Shown: in pieces, positions 18,020-28,640 of the stretch
Position numbering within the stretch: position 1 is the stretch's first letter
Layout of the letters: every line of letters begins with the position of its first letter
NCBI RefSeq assembly: GCF_014654365.1
Contig: NZ_BNAY01000011.1
Location: 124,001 to 188,000, forward strand
Length of the DNA: 64,000 nt
DNA from: Amycolatopsis oliviviridis
Lineage (GTDB): Bacteria; Actinomycetota; Actinomycetes; Mycobacteriales; Pseudonocardiaceae
Direction of reading: 5' to 3'
Made by a program: the position numbers and the translations under genes
The notes under the pieces: model-generated
Seen by the model: only the letters and a program-made list of their open reading frames with translations
Database searches by the model: none
What the model was told of the DNA's origin: nothing

Positions 18020-18072
18020 TCCGTGAGGGCCTCCTTGAGGGACTCTGGGTCCCTCAAGGAGGCCCTCACGGA
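18020..18072. repeat. long perfect inverted repeat between convergent genes
   Basis: Perfect 24-base arms (18020-18043 and 18049-18072) with a 5-base loop TCTGG. The arm core GTGAGGGCCTCCTTGAGGGA is a variant of the GTGAAGGCC(T)CCTTCA word found at 58669-58723. It lies between the convergent azoreductase and GH31 genes and could stop transcription from both sides, but lacks T tracts. Confidence 0.9.
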
Positions 18073-18080
18073 CAGCTAGG

Positions 18081-21000
18081 TCAGCTGATGCCCGCCGCGA
18101 AAACGTGCATCGCGGTGTTGGACGGAAGGGTCACCGCGACGACCTCCTTCCCCGCGGTCAGCGGGACGGAGTTCGCGAACACCCGGTACGGCGTGGTCGG
18201 ATAGGCCGCCCCGGTGCGGGTGTTCTTGCCCAGCACGGTCGCCACCGTCGTCGCGCCGTACTGGGCGGGATCGGCGCAGCACCAGTTGGGGAAGCCGAGT
18301 TCGGCCTGACTCGTGGTGCCGTCGGCGTAGCGGACGACGACGGTGCCCTTCGCCGTGCCCGTACCGGTTCCGGCCAGCACCAGCTTGGCGCCCGTCCCCC
18401 GCACCGCGATGCTCTGACCGGACGCGAGGACGTTGTCCTTCTGCCCGGCCCCGGTTTCCGGCCAGGTCAACCGGGCGCCGAGGGCGGTGAAGCCCGCGCC
18501 GGGTTTGAGACCGGCTTCGGCGAGACCTTCGGCCCGGAGACTGCTTCCGCCACCGTCGATGTCCCCCACCGCGACGTGGGCCGCGTCGGTGACGCCGACG
18601 TTGCCGTAGGCCGCGGCGAGCGAACCGTGCGGGACGGTGACCGTCACCGAATCGGTGACCCGGTTCTCCCCGAGCCGCGCCTTGTACGACGCCGACGCGG
18701 TGAGCTGGTAGTCGGCCGGTTTGATCCCCGCGTCCGGCGTCATCTTGACCGGCACCTGGACGGTCTTGCCGGGCATGACCAGTCGCGGGCCGGCGGGCAC
18801 CTCGACACGGAAGCCGTTGGCGGGCAGGGAGAACGAGACGTCCCGGACCGGCAGCGGCGTGCCGTTGGTGAAGCTCAGCGTGCCCGTCGCGGTCTGCCCG
18901 GGCCCGGTCACCGACGGAACCGACAGGGTGACCGACCCGTTGCGGTCCTCGGGGAAGATCCCGCCGACCGCGCTCGTGCCGAACAGCCGGACGTCCTGGC
19001 GGTCACCCGCGCCGACCTTGCCGGTCTTGACCCGCGCGACCCCGCCGGTGGCCGGATCGAACCACCAGCCCGACGGCGCCGCGTCCAGTTCGGCCTTGCT
19101 GCCGTACTGCCGCAGGATCGAGGTCCCGGCGAGGACGGTCGCGGGCTTGCTTCCCGTGTGGACGGTCAGCTGGTAGTTCCGCGACGCGGGCTTTCCGGCG
19201 TAGGAACCGGAACTCGCGCCGATCCCGACCGTCACCGTGCCCAGCCCGGACGTCGGCGCGTCGACGGTGAAGGTCTGCTTCGCCTGGTCACCGTTCTTGT
19301 ACGCCCTCGTCACGCCGTCGTCTTCGCTGAGCGTGAACGAGCCCTTGCCCTGCGGGTAGACGTCGAGGTCGAGCACGCCCTTGTCCCGGGTCTGCCACGA
19401 CTTCGTGCCCTCGGCCCACATCGGCACCACGGCACCGGCGCGGACGAACAGCGGCAGCGTGTCGAGCGGCGCGTCGTAACCGTCCACAGTGGTCGGTCCG
19501 GTGTAGGTCTTGCCGCTCCAGTAGTCGACCCAGGTGCCCTTCGGCAGGTAGATGCCGTTGCGGACGGTGGAGTTCTCGTAGACCGGCGCGACCAGGAAGT
19601 CCTTGCCGGACAGGAACTCGTACTTCGCCTTCTCGCCCCAGACGTTCGGGTCGTCGGGGTACTCGAGCGCCAGCGGGCGCACCTGCCCGACGCCGGTCTG
19701 GTGGGCCTCCACCGAATGGCTGTAGGTGTAGGGCAGCAGCCGTTCCTTGAGCAGCAGGTACTTGCGGTTGATCGAGGTGTACGGCTCGCCGTACCGCCAC
19801 GGCTGCTTGTCCGACGCGGCCCAGCCGTCCATCGTCATCGAGACCGGCAGGAACGCCTTCCACTGCAGGTCGCGGACGTAGGTCTGCGGGCTGCCGCCGA
19901 AGATGCCGTCGATGTCGCCGGTGTTGTACGCGATACCCGAGTTCGTCGCGCCGGCGTAGGTCGGGATCTGCCACTTGATGTAGTCGTAGGAACCGGCCTG
20001 GTCACCGCTCCACAGCACGCCGCAGCGCTGCGCGCCCGCCCAGCTGACCGGCGTCCAGACGAACCCGCGCGCGTCGCTGTTGTCCTCGATGCCCTTGTGC
20101 GCGGTGTCGCACGCGTCCAGCGCGAACTGGTACCCGGGGCCGACCCACGCGACGTCGAGTTTGCGGACCCGGACCCCGGCCTTGACCTCCTCGACCTGGT
20201 TCGGCACGCCGTTCTCGGTCCACAGCCCGAGTTGCATGTTGTTCTTGCGGAGGCCTTCGCCGGTCTGCTGGAGGTTCTCGTACCCGCAGCCGTAGCCGTC
20301 GTTGACGAGCATCCAGCCGTTGGGCATCCCGTGCTCGGTGTACCCCTCCGCGATCTTCACCGCGTCCAGCGTGTGCCGTTCGCCGCGGTTGGCGTTGTGC
20401 AGATAGCAGTCGGCGTCACCGTGTTCGAGCCCGTAGAGCGGTGGCAGGAAAGGCTTCCCGACCAGATCGGTATAACCGGAGATGACGTCCTTGAGCCCGT
20501 TGCCGACGACGTAGGTCGCGTCGAAGCGGCGCTCGTCGTGGGTGGTGCGCACCGGCTCGGTGAAGGCGTAGGTGCCTTGCGCGAAGGTGTTGCGCAGCAC
20601 GCCGTATCCCGCCGTTGAGGCGTAGAACGGCTGCGAATTCGGGGCTCCGCCGTCGTCCCAGTTGTAGTCGGCGAAGATCCGGATGGTCTGGTCGCGGTGG
20701 CTGAACCGGCCGTTCTGCTCACCACCGCCGACGAACTGCTCGGTCGCCGTGCGCGCCAAGGTCTGCGTGGTCTTCTTGTCGGTCCAGGACAGCGGCGCCG
20801 ACTCCTCCCAGAGCCGCTTGCGGTCCGCGCCGTCGTACAGCGCGAGCCGCATCGGGTGCTTGTACGCCCGCAACGTCGCCTTGGCCGTGGAAACCGCCCA
20901 GTAGTCCCCCTTGTCGGTCTTCTTCGGCGTGATCTCGCCGGTGCGCGGCAGCACGATCTTGCTCCCGGCCGGATCGGTGAACTTGCCGTCCGGCCCGAGC

Positions 21001-21212
21001 CAGACCCGGACGGCGCCTTCGGCCGGGAAGCTGACGCGGACCGCGTCGCTCCCCGAATTCAGGGTGACCGTGGGGCCGTCGGCGGAGATCCCGGTCAGAT
21101 CGCCCAGTTCGCCCGCCGCGGCCGCGGCCGGATCGGCGTGGGCGGCGACCGGGGAAAGCCCGAGCAGGGCCACTGCGGCCAAACTACTCAGGGATTGCGT
21201 AACTCTGCTCAT
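18081..21212 (-). CDS. secreted GH31 family glycoside hydrolase, multidomain
   Basis: A 1043-residue exported enzyme. Residues 1-27 are a Sec signal (MSRVTQSLSSLAAVALLG...AHA). An N-terminal beta domain is followed by a GH31 barrel (about 255-560): likely nucleophile Asp353 in KLDVAWVG and acid/base Asp404 in LWSGDQ. The barrel lacks the WxDMNE nucleophile motif of classic alpha-glucosidases, so the substrate may not be glucose. After the C-terminal beta domains of GH31 come an NPCBM-associated (NEW3) segment near 740-850 and a final beta-sandwich ending in VTLPSNTAMHVFAAG. ATG 21212 has AAAGGTG ahead. It probably releases the sugar imported by the ABC system encoded upstream on the same strand. 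Confidence 0.88.
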   Translation of the reverse strand: MSRVTQSLSSLAAVALLGLSPVAAHADPAAAAAGELGDLTGISADGPTVTLNSGSDAVRVSFPAEGAVRVWLGPDGKFTDPAGSKIVLPRTGEITPKKTDKGDYWAVSTAKATLRAYKHPMRLALYDGADRKRLWEESAPLSWTDKKTTQTLARTATEQFVGGGEQNGRFSHRDQTIRIFADYNWDDGGAPNSQPFYASTAGYGVLRNTFAQGTYAFTEPVRTTHDERRFDATYVVGNGLKDVISGYTDLVGKPFLPPLYGLEHGDADCYLHNANRGERHTLDAVKIAEGYTEHGMPNGWMLVNDGYGCGYENLQQTGEGLRKNNMQLGLWTENGVPNQVEEVKAGVRVRKLDVAWVGPGYQFALDACDTAHKGIEDNSDARGFVWTPVSWAGAQRCGVLWSGDQAGSYDYIKWQIPTYAGATNSGIAYNTGDIDGIFGGSPQTYVRDLQWKAFLPVSMTMDGWAASDKQPWRYGEPYTSINRKYLLLKERLLPYTYSHSVEAHQTGVGQVRPLALEYPDDPNVWGEKAKYEFLSGKDFLVAPVYENSTVRNGIYLPKGTWVDYWSGKTYTGPTTVDGYDAPLDTLPLFVRAGAVVPMWAEGTKSWQTRDKGVLDLDVYPQGKGSFTLSEDDGVTRAYKNGDQAKQTFTVDAPTSGLGTVTVGIGASSGSYAGKPASRNYQLTVHTGSKPATVLAGTSILRQYGSKAELDAAPSGWWFDPATGGVARVKTGKVGAGDRQDVRLFGTSAVGGIFPEDRNGSVTLSVPSVTGPGQTATGTLSFTNGTPLPVRDVSFSLPANGFRVEVPAGPRLVMPGKTVQVPVKMTPDAGIKPADYQLTASASYKARLGENRVTDSVTVTVPHGSLAAAYGNVGVTDAAHVAVGDIDGGGSSLRAEGLAEAGLKPGAGFTALGARLTWPETGAGQKDNVLASGQSIAVRGTGAKLVLAGTGTGTAKGTVVVRYADGTTSQAELGFPNWCCADPAQYGATTVATVLGKNTRTGAAYPTTPYRVFANSVPLTAGKEVVAVTLPSNTAMHVFAAGIS

Positions 21213-21219
21213 TCGAGAC

Positions 21220-21276
21220 ACCTTTCGCGCATGAATACGCAATAGGGTCTCTGTATAGCGCACGGTTCGCGCAAAG
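21220..21276 (-). promoter_or_regulatory. candidate DeoR operators at the GH31 promoter
   Basis: On the minus strand the 60 bases before GH31 contain ACTTTGCGCGAAC, GTGCGCTATACAG and TTGCGTATTCATGCGCGAA. The word ACCTTTCGCGCATG (plus, 21220-21233) recurs as ACCTATCGCGCATG (22238-22251) before the deoR gene, 13 of 14 matching. Confidence 0.55.
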
Positions 21277-21350
21277 TCATCCGCCGAAGCGGTGCTGCCG
21301 ACTTTCGTCGGGTCGGACGAAGATCCTTATGGGGCAAGGAGTGCCCGTGC

Positions 21351-21417
21351 CCCGGATGTCATGAAAGGGCCGTTCAGGACATCTTTTGTCCTGAACGGCC
21401 CTTTCATGACATCCGGG
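21351..21417. repeat. 31-base-arm perfect inverted repeat (TGTCATGAAAGGG family)
   Basis: Arms 21351-21381 and 21387-21417 pair without a mismatch around loop TCTTT. It lies 10 bases beyond the deoR stop and is probably its transcript end. The outer 19 bases, TGTCATGAAAGGGCCGTTC, are identical to those of the hairpin at 39896-39950, while the inner stem differs and still pairs. Confidence 0.93.
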
Positions 21418-21427
21418 AGCGGAGCGG

Positions 21428-22213
21428 TCAGACCGCCTGGACCTCGACCCCGGCGGCCTCGAAGGCCCGCAGCGCCTTCGGATCGGCGTTGGAGTCCGTG
21501 ACCAGGGCGTGCACCTGCGGCGTCGCGCAGATCCGCGCGAACGCGCGGCGGCCCAGCTTCGAACCGTCGGCGACGGCGACGACGCGTTCCGCGCGCTCGA
21601 CCATCAGCCGGTTGATACTCGCTTCGCCCTCGTGGTGAGCGAAGGCGCCGGCCTCGGCGTCGAACGCGTCGACCCCGAGGAACAGCAGGTCGATCGTCAG
21701 CTCGCTGAGCACGCGCGTGGCGAGCGGACCACTGAGCTCGAACGACTGCGGACGCGCGACGCCGCCGGTGACCACGATCTTCACATGCGGCCGCACCGCG
21801 AGTTCGTGCGCGATGTTCAGCGCGTTGGTGACCACCGTCAGCCCCGGCGAATCACCCCGGCCCGCCAGATCCGACCGCGTGGCCAGCGACCGCGCGACCC
21901 CGGCCGTCGTCGTCCCGCCGTTGAGGCCGACCACCATGCCCTGCGCCACCAGCGACGCCGCGGCGACGCTGATCCGCTGTTTCTCGGGCACGTGCCGCGC
22001 GGTCTTGTACCGCAACGGCAGGTCGTAGGCGAGGTCGTTGGCCACCGCACCACCCCGGGTGCGGGTGAGCAACTGCTGCTCCGCCAGGTGATCGAGGTCG
22101 CGCCGGATCGTGGCCGCGGAGACGTTCAACTCCTCGGCCACGTCCTCGACGTCGATTTTCTCCCGCTGCCCCAGCAGGTCCAGCAGGGTGCTCAGCCGTT
22201 CGTGCCGGGCCAT
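21428..22213 (-). CDS. DeoR-family transcriptional regulator
   Basis: A 261-residue repressor with the DeoR N-terminal helix-turn-helix (RLSTLLDLLGQREKIDVEDV, then NVSAATIRRDLDHL) and the sugar-phosphate-binding DeoRC domain with GLNGGTTTAGVARSL and the DLLFLGVDAFD and VADGSKLGRRAFA motifs. It senses a phosphorylated sugar. ATG 22213 has AGGAG nine bases upstream; longer in-frame extension into the DUF5107 gene is a false read. It sits between the GH31 gene and the importer operon, and shared CATGCGCGA words suggest it controls itself and GH31. Confidence 0.92.
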   Translation of the reverse strand: MARHERLSTLLDLLGQREKIDVEDVAEELNVSAATIRRDLDHLAEQQLLTRTRGGAVANDLAYDLPLRYKTARHVPEKQRISVAAASLVAQGMVVGLNGGTTTAGVARSLATRSDLAGRGDSPGLTVVTNALNIAHELAVRPHVKIVVTGGVARPQSFELSGPLATRVLSELTIDLLFLGVDAFDAEAGAFAHHEGEASINRLMVERAERVVAVADGSKLGRRAFARICATPQVHALVTDSNADPKALRAFEAAGVEVQAV

Positions 22214-22237
22214 CCGCGCCACTCCTAGCTCGCTGCG

Positions 22238-22262
22238 ACCTATCGCGCATGGCGTTGCGCTG
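22238..22262 (-). promoter_or_regulatory. candidate autoregulatory operator of deoR
   Basis: ACCTATCGCGCATGGCGTTG on the plus strand carries the CGCGCAT/GTTGCGC half sites found before GH31. It lies 25-49 bases upstream of the deoR start in the 125-base gap after the DUF5107 gene. Confidence 0.5.
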
Positions 22263-22338
22263 TTGGCCACTGTTTCGAGCAGTATGCTGCATCGCGGTTG
22301 TCCGCCGCGAGCGGCACGCCGGTCGAGTGGCCCGGCCG

Positions 22339-24191
22339 TCACTTCATCCGGAAGTCGTGCTGTTCCGGCAGCGGTTCTTCCGAAACCGCCGCCCAGGTAT
22401 CCGAAAGCGACGTTTCCCCTTCCCTGATGTTCGCGACCTCGAATCCTTGGTCGTAGACGGCCTTGGCCCCGACGACGTCGCCTTGAGCGAGCCTCGTGCG
22501 GGCGGTCAGCAAGGCGATCCGGCCTTCCACGGGAAGCCCGGCGAGCAGTGCGCCCGCCTCGTCCGGGAGCCCCGCGGCCAGTTGCGCCGCGATCGCCTCG
22601 ACCGCCAAAGGCCGCAGCGACGGCGCGAGAGCGACCGCTCGCCGGTACAGCCAGGCCGCTTCGTGCCCGGAGGTGGCGACCGCGAGATTCCGCAGCGCCC
22701 AAGGGTTCTCGTCCGCGGAAACGGACTCGCGCCAGGCGCGGACCGCGTCCGACTGCCGTCCGGCGGCCCAATGCGCGACGCCCCGGTGGTACCAGGTCAG
22801 CCAGTTCTTCGGGGCGTACTCCATGAGATCCGCCCAGTACCGGTTCACCAGTGTCGGCGGGGGCACCGCGAGCGGATCCCCGTCCGGCGGCGTCCCGTCG
22901 AGCAACGCGAGCCACGGCTCCTGCTCCGGCCCGAGCGAATCGTCCGGGAACGGCGTACCGGGCAGGCACATCGGCGCCCGCCGGTTCTCCAGCGCTCCCC
23001 AGCCGGAACCGGTGGCCAGGAAGGATTCCGGGGTGACGTCGGCGATCTTCCGCCAGGCTTCGTGGTACTCGTCCAGCGTCTCGGCCGACGGCAGACCGGC
23101 GGCGACGGCCTCGCGCGCCGCCGTCCAGTCGTCCCCGTGCACCGCCACGGGATCCGCGGTGACCGGGCCATAGGCCTCCAGCCAGTCCCAGCCCTCCCCC
23201 GGCGGCAGGCGCAGGTGTTCCAGCTGGGTGCGGGCCAGACCGGCCTGGATCTCCAGGTAGCCGCCGGCGCCGGGCGCCAGCCAGTCCTGCCAGCGGCGTC
23301 CGCCGGTGGACTCGCCCCACAGGAACAGTTTCCGCCCGCGTAACCGGGCGGTCGACAGCTGGGCCAGCCCGGTCCCGTCGCTCTCGACGGCCGCGACCCA
23401 CGGTCTCCCGGTCACTTCGAAGAAGTAGTCCGCCGCGGCTTCGGCACGGGCCGGGTAGGTCAGCTCGCCGGGGACGTCGACCAGGTCGAGCCGTCCGGAA
23501 TAGCCGTAGTGCCACGCCTGTGTCGCGGGTGCCAGCACCCGGGTGCCTTCGTTCTGTGGCACCGCGATGTTCGACCACCAGTACACCGGGACGTCGTAGG
23601 GATGCGGGTTCCGCACGCGCACCGCCACGAGCAGGTGTTCCGAATCGGCGGGAAGCCAGAAGTCGACCTGGTACGGCACGTCACGGGTGCGTTCCCATTC
23701 CCACAGCCGCAGCACCGGTGTCCCGTCCGGGCCCTCGATCTCCGCCGCGAACATCGGTTCGCAGGTCAGCGTCGTATGCCCGGTGCTCCCGAGGTTCCAC
23801 TCGACACCGCCCGCGAACCAGGCGTCGCGCAGGGCGAGGTTCGCGGGCTGGAACACCGGGTTGCGGTACAGCAGCTCACGGCCGGACGGCTTGTGGACCA
23901 GGGAATACAGCCGTCCGCCCAGCGACGGCAGCACCGTGGCGCGGAGCTTGTCGTTCTCCAGCACCACCGCCGGGAGCTCACGTTCCGGGCGGTCACGGGT
24001 GTAGCCGTCCTGCAGCAGGCACGGCAGCGTGGTGTCCAGGCGGCCGTACCCGATGTTCTCCGCCAGATCGGGCGGCAGTTCGTCCACATTGGACACTTTC
24101 GCCACCGCTTCGGGTTTCCGGAGCGGGGGCAACGGGTTCTCCGGGCCCAGTTCGGCGGCCGGGAGCACCAGTCCGGTGCGGTACAGGCGGG

Positions 24192-24195
<4 letters not shown>
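22339..24195 (-). CDS. DUF5107 domain protein with C-terminal TPR-like region
   Basis: A 618-residue protein without a signal peptide. Residues about 60-330 match the DUF5107 type (VLPSLGGRLYSLVHKPSGRELLYRNPVFQP, GGVEWNLGSTGH, WWSNIAVPQNEGTRVL), a galactose-mutarotase-like beta fold. From about 440 to 590 are alanine-rich helical repeats (NWLTWYHRGVAHWAAGRQSDA; ALAPSLRPLAVEAIAAQLA) of TPR type. DUF5107 proteins accompany sugar importers and glycosidases, so a carbohydrate-processing or sensing role is likely but no reaction is established. ATG 24195 overlaps the ATPase gene stop by four bases. Confidence 0.85.
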
Positions 24196-25259
<1,064 letters not shown>

Positions 25260-25265
25260 CAGGTC

Positions 25266-26195
25266 CTACTTTCCGGCGCCGAGGGTCAGGCCGGTGATGA
25301 TCCGGCGGGCGAGCACGAGGTAGAGCACGAGCATCGGGAGCACGACGATCGCCACACCGGCGATCAGGCCGCCGTACTCCGACTGGTAGCTCGCGGCCCC
25401 GTAGAAGGTGAAGAGCGCGCGGGAGAGCGTGAAGTGCGCCTGGTCCTTGAGGAACACGATCGCCAGCAGCGTCTCGTTCCACAGGCCGATGGCGTTCAGC
25501 GTCAGCGCGGTGATCATGCCGCCGCGCGTCAGCGGCAGCATGACCGAGAAGAACGTGCGCGTCGGCGAGGCGCCGTCGAGCGCGGCCGCCTCCTCCAGTT
25601 CGTCCGGCAGCGACCGGAAGAAGCCGGTCATCAGGAACACCGTGAACGGGATGGACAGCGCCACGTACAGCACGAACAGGCCGTACTCGTTGTCCAGGTG
25701 GATCTTGCTGAGCACCACGAACAGCGGGATGATCACGGTCTGGAACGGCACGCCCATCCCGATCGCGACGACGTTCGTCATCGGCCCGGCGCCGCGGACA
25801 CCCAGCCGGGTCAGGGCGTACGCGCAAGGCGCCGAGACGGCGACCGTCACGACCGTCGCCAGCCCGACCAGGACCACCGTGGTGAGCACGGCGTCGCCGA
25901 ATCCGGCGTTGTTCCAGGCGTAGATGAAGTTCCGGAACGGCTTGCCGACCTTGAACCACTGATACGGCAGGTCGAACGGCTTCGTGAAGATCTCCACCGG
26001 CGTCTTGAACGAGGCCGTGAGCAGCCAGTACAGCACCAGGATGTTCCCGGCGGTGAACAGCCACACGATCGTGGAACCCACGACGCGCAACGGACTGAAC
26101 CGTTTCGAGCCGGGCGCCGGCCGCGGTTTGCGCGGCGGCTTGCGCACCGGTTTCGCCGGTCGCCGCGCGGGCGCATCGACGTCGGTGACGGACAT
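25266..26195 (-). CDS. carbohydrate ABC transporter permease (CUT1, MalG type)
   Basis: A 309-residue inner membrane protein with six predicted segments and the EAA loop EEAAALDGASPTRTFFSVMLPL before the C-terminal segments. The N-terminal 45 residues are very basic and proline-rich (RRPAKPVRKPPRKPRP), longer than usual and of unknown role. AGGAG precedes ATG 26195 by 6-7 bases; 20 bases separate it from the preceding permease gene. It pairs with the MalF-type permease to form the channel. Confidence 0.92.
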   Translation of the reverse strand: MSVTDVDAPARRPAKPVRKPPRKPRPAPGSKRFSPLRVVGSTIVWLFTAGNILVLYWLLTASFKTPVEIFTKPFDLPYQWFKVGKPFRNFIYAWNNAGFGDAVLTTVVLVGLATVVTVAVSAPCAYALTRLGVRGAGPMTNVVAIGMGVPFQTVIIPLFVVLSKIHLDNEYGLFVLYVALSIPFTVFLMTGFFRSLPDELEEAAALDGASPTRTFFSVMLPLTRGGMITALTLNAIGLWNETLLAIVFLKDQAHFTLSRALFTFYGAASYQSEYGGLIAGVAIVVLPMLVLYLVLARRIITGLTLGAGK

Positions 26196-26214
26196 TTCGT
26201 CTCCTATGGACAAC

Positions 26215-27165
26215 TCAGAACTGGATCGCGTCACGGCGCATCAAACGACGGAGCAGGACGACGAGCACGGACACCAGCGCGATCATCGCCACCGCGCAGG
26301 CGCAGGCGGCACCGAAGTCCGGGGTGCCGTTCGAGCCGAAGGTCCGGTCGAACACGTAGATCCCCAGCGTCCACGCCTCGTTGGGCGGGGCGTAGGTGCC
26401 CGGCCCGGCCAGCACGAACACCAGCTCGAAGATCTTGAGCGCGTTGATCGTCCACAGCACTCCCGCGACACCGACGACGTCCCAGGTCATCGGCAGCGTG
26501 ATGTTCTTGAACTTCTGCCACGGCGACGCGCCGCCCAGTTCCGCGTCCTCGTAGAGGTACGGCGGGATACGGTCGACCGCGGCCATCAGGATGGTGATGT
26601 AGAAGCCCGAACTGGCCCAGATCAACGAAGCCGTCACCACACCGGTCACGTTGGACGGTGCGAGGAACTTCGCCGCGTCCGCGCCGAGGCCTTCCAGCAC
26701 GTAGTTCGCCAGCCCCTGCTTCCCCGGCTGGTACTTGAAGACGAAGCCGAGGAACATGCCGAGCGCCACCGGCGCCACGATGTTCGGGAAGAACAGGATG
26801 GCGCGGACGATCTTCCCGCCCTTCATGTCCCGCAGCACCATGGTGAACAGGAACGCGAGGGCGAACGTGCCGATCCCGCCGAGGAACACGTAGATCAGCG
26901 TGTTGCGGAAGGCGTACTGGAACGAGTCGCTCGCCCACATCTGCGTGTAGTTGGTGACGCCGTTGGGTTCCGGCGTGTCCCCCGCCCCGGCCCAGCTGGT
27001 GAAGCTCAGCACCACGGTCGCGATCGTCGGCAGCACCAGGAAGGCCAGATAAAGCACCAGTGCCGGCGCGGCGAACGGCCAGAACAGCCGTTTCTTGCGA
27101 CGCAGATGCGCGCCGGCCTTCACCACCCTCGCCGACGGTGTCGCCGGCGTCGTGACCGTGGCCAT
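26215..27165 (-). CDS. carbohydrate ABC transporter permease (CUT1, MalF type)
   Basis: A 316-residue permease with an N-terminal cytoplasmic arm (ATVTTPATPSARVVKAGAHL), six or so membrane segments and the EAA motif YEDAELGGASPWQKFKNITLPM. ATG 27165 shares one base with the substrate-binding protein stop (TGATG), so translation is tightly coupled. It forms the pore with the MalG-type subunit. Confidence 0.92.
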   Translation of the reverse strand: MATVTTPATPSARVVKAGAHLRRKKRLFWPFAAPALVLYLAFLVLPTIATVVLSFTSWAGAGDTPEPNGVTNYTQMWASDSFQYAFRNTLIYVFLGGIGTFALAFLFTMVLRDMKGGKIVRAILFFPNIVAPVALGMFLGFVFKYQPGKQGLANYVLEGLGADAAKFLAPSNVTGVVTASLIWASSGFYITILMAAVDRIPPYLYEDAELGGASPWQKFKNITLPMTWDVVGVAGVLWTINALKIFELVFVLAGPGTYAPPNEAWTLGIYVFDRTFGSNGTPDFGAACACAVAMIALVSVLVVLLRRLMRRDAIQF

Positions 27166-28556
27166 CAGCCCTGATTCTTCCAGAACTCGGCGCCCTTGGT
27201 GGCGAGCTGGTCCACGAACTGCTGCGGGGTGATCTGCCCCTTCAGCAGCGCGATGTCGGCGGGGTCGAAGACGTCGGTCTGCCACTTGCCGCCGGCGATG
27301 CCGTCGATCCCGTCGTACTGCAGGACGTGCTCCTTCTTCGGGTCGTCCAGCGCGGCCTTGACCTGCTTGAGGTCGTCCGGCACGGCGAGGTCGGCGCGCG
27401 GGACGAGGTTGTCGGCCACCGCGGGGATCCCGGAAAGCAGGTCCTTGTTGAGGAAGTAGGCGATGAACGCCTTGGCCGCCTCGGCGTGCTTGGCCTTCTT
27501 GGTCACCGAGAACCCGATCGACATCTGCTCGACGGTGTCGTGCGTGGCGCCCTCGGGCATCGGGAACTGGAAGGAGCCGTAGTTGATCTTCGTCCCGGCG
27601 CCCTGCTTGTCCAGGTATTCGCGGGTCTCGCTCGGCGCCCAGCTGCCGACGTAGAGGAAGCGGGAGTCGCCGTCGGCCCAGCGCTGCTGCACCTGCGGGA
27701 ACTTCGCCGCGTCCCAGCCGTCGATGAAGTACTTGGGCAGCTTCGCGGTTTCGGTGGCGGCCTTGAGGAAACCGGGGTCGGTCTTCCACGCCTGACCGGT
27801 CTTGTCGGTCGCCGCCTTGTAGATCCCGCCCGCGCCGACGTACCGCTCGGCGAGCTGGGTGTAGAAGTACATGTTGTAGAACGGGATGTCGCCGTCGAGG
27901 CTGATCGCGGCCTTGCCGTCGGACTTGGCCTTGTCGAACAGGCCGATCAGCTCGTCCATCGTCTTCGGCTGCTGGATGTCACCGGCGGTGTCCTTGTTGA
28001 ACCACCAGGCGCTCGACTGGATCGTGTACGGGACCATGAAGTTGTGACCCTCGCGGTCCTTGTTCTGCGGGAAGTCGTACGAGCTGGGCGAAAGCACGTC
28101 CTTGACGGTCTTGTCACCCTCGCCGACCTTCATCGCGAACACGTCGTCGACGCTCTGCGTGCCGCCCGGCGTCATGATCGCGGCGCCGACCTTGCTGACA
28201 TCCTGGTCGAACAGGTCCGGCACGGCGTCGGTGTTCAGCGCGGGCACCAGGTTCTGGGTGTAGGCCTTGCGGCCCAGCCACTGCACGTCGACCTTGACGC
28301 CGGTCTTCTCCTGGAAGCATTTGAAGGCCTTCTGCAGGACCTTGCCCTGCGGTTCGTCGGCCGTCCACATGGACCAGTACGTGAATTCCTTGTCCGTAGC
28401 GGGTTTGACTCCCGCTTCCGGACAGGGCGCGTTGAGGAACTGGTCGACGCCCGGGAGCGCGTTCTCGCCGGTGCCACCGGCGGTGTCCCCGCCGCCGCAA
28501 CCCGCGAGCAGGAGCGCCGCCCCTGCCGTCAATGCCGTCAGCCTGCCTACCCGCAT
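27165..28556 (-). CDS. sugar ABC transporter substrate-binding lipoprotein
   Basis: A 463-residue lipoprotein: signal MRVGRLTALTAGAALLLAGC with the lipobox Cys at 20, then a type II solute-binding fold of the CUT1 cluster (TYWSMWTADEPQGKVLQKAF, DLFDQDVSKVG, SAWWFNKDTAG). It has extra Cys residues near the mature N-terminus (APCPEAG; KCFQEKTG) that could form a disulfide. It binds the sugar outside the membrane. ATG 28556 has AGGTGG ahead. A TTGACA promoter element lies 70-80 bases upstream beside operator-like words. Confidence 0.93.
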   Translation of the reverse strand: MRVGRLTALTAGAALLLAGCGGGDTAGGTGENALPGVDQFLNAPCPEAGVKPATDKEFTYWSMWTADEPQGKVLQKAFKCFQEKTGVKVDVQWLGRKAYTQNLVPALNTDAVPDLFDQDVSKVGAAIMTPGGTQSVDDVFAMKVGEGDKTVKDVLSPSSYDFPQNKDREGHNFMVPYTIQSSAWWFNKDTAGDIQQPKTMDELIGLFDKAKSDGKAAISLDGDIPFYNMYFYTQLAERYVGAGGIYKAATDKTGQAWKTDPGFLKAATETAKLPKYFIDGWDAAKFPQVQQRWADGDSRFLYVGSWAPSETREYLDKQGAGTKINYGSFQFPMPEGATHDTVEQMSIGFSVTKKAKHAEAAKAFIAYFLNKDLLSGIPAVADNLVPRADLAVPDDLKQVKAALDDPKKEHVLQYDGIDGIAGGKWQTDVFDPADIALLKGQITPQQFVDQLATKGAEFWKNQG

Positions 28557-28601
28557 CCGCCACCACCTGGATCGAAGATCACACAAGTTCTGCTTGTTCT
28601 T

Positions 28602-28640
28602 GCGCAGTTTTGTGAGGTTTCACGCACATGTCAACACTCA
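28602..28640 (-). promoter_or_regulatory. promoter and candidate DeoR operators of the importer genes
   Basis: Reading minus: TTGACA (28635-28630), then TGCGTGAAA and CACAAAACTGCGC. The words TGCGTGAAA and CACAAAACTGC recur in the same order before the SIS isomerase gene (31370-31420). A TCGCGCAAAGTC word spanning the end of the aldolase gene (28641-28652) is also present before GH31 (21269-21280). Confidence 0.6.

Noticed and set aside
21360..21420. Short peptides beginning MKGPF read from the TGTCATGAAAGGG hairpins
   Set aside because: They read the hairpin arms and their composition is forced by the palindrome; no ribosome site.
22214..23578. 716-residue fusion of DeoR with an upstream region
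   Set aside because: The extension is the shadow of the DUF5107 gene; ATG 22213 with AGGAG is the proper start.
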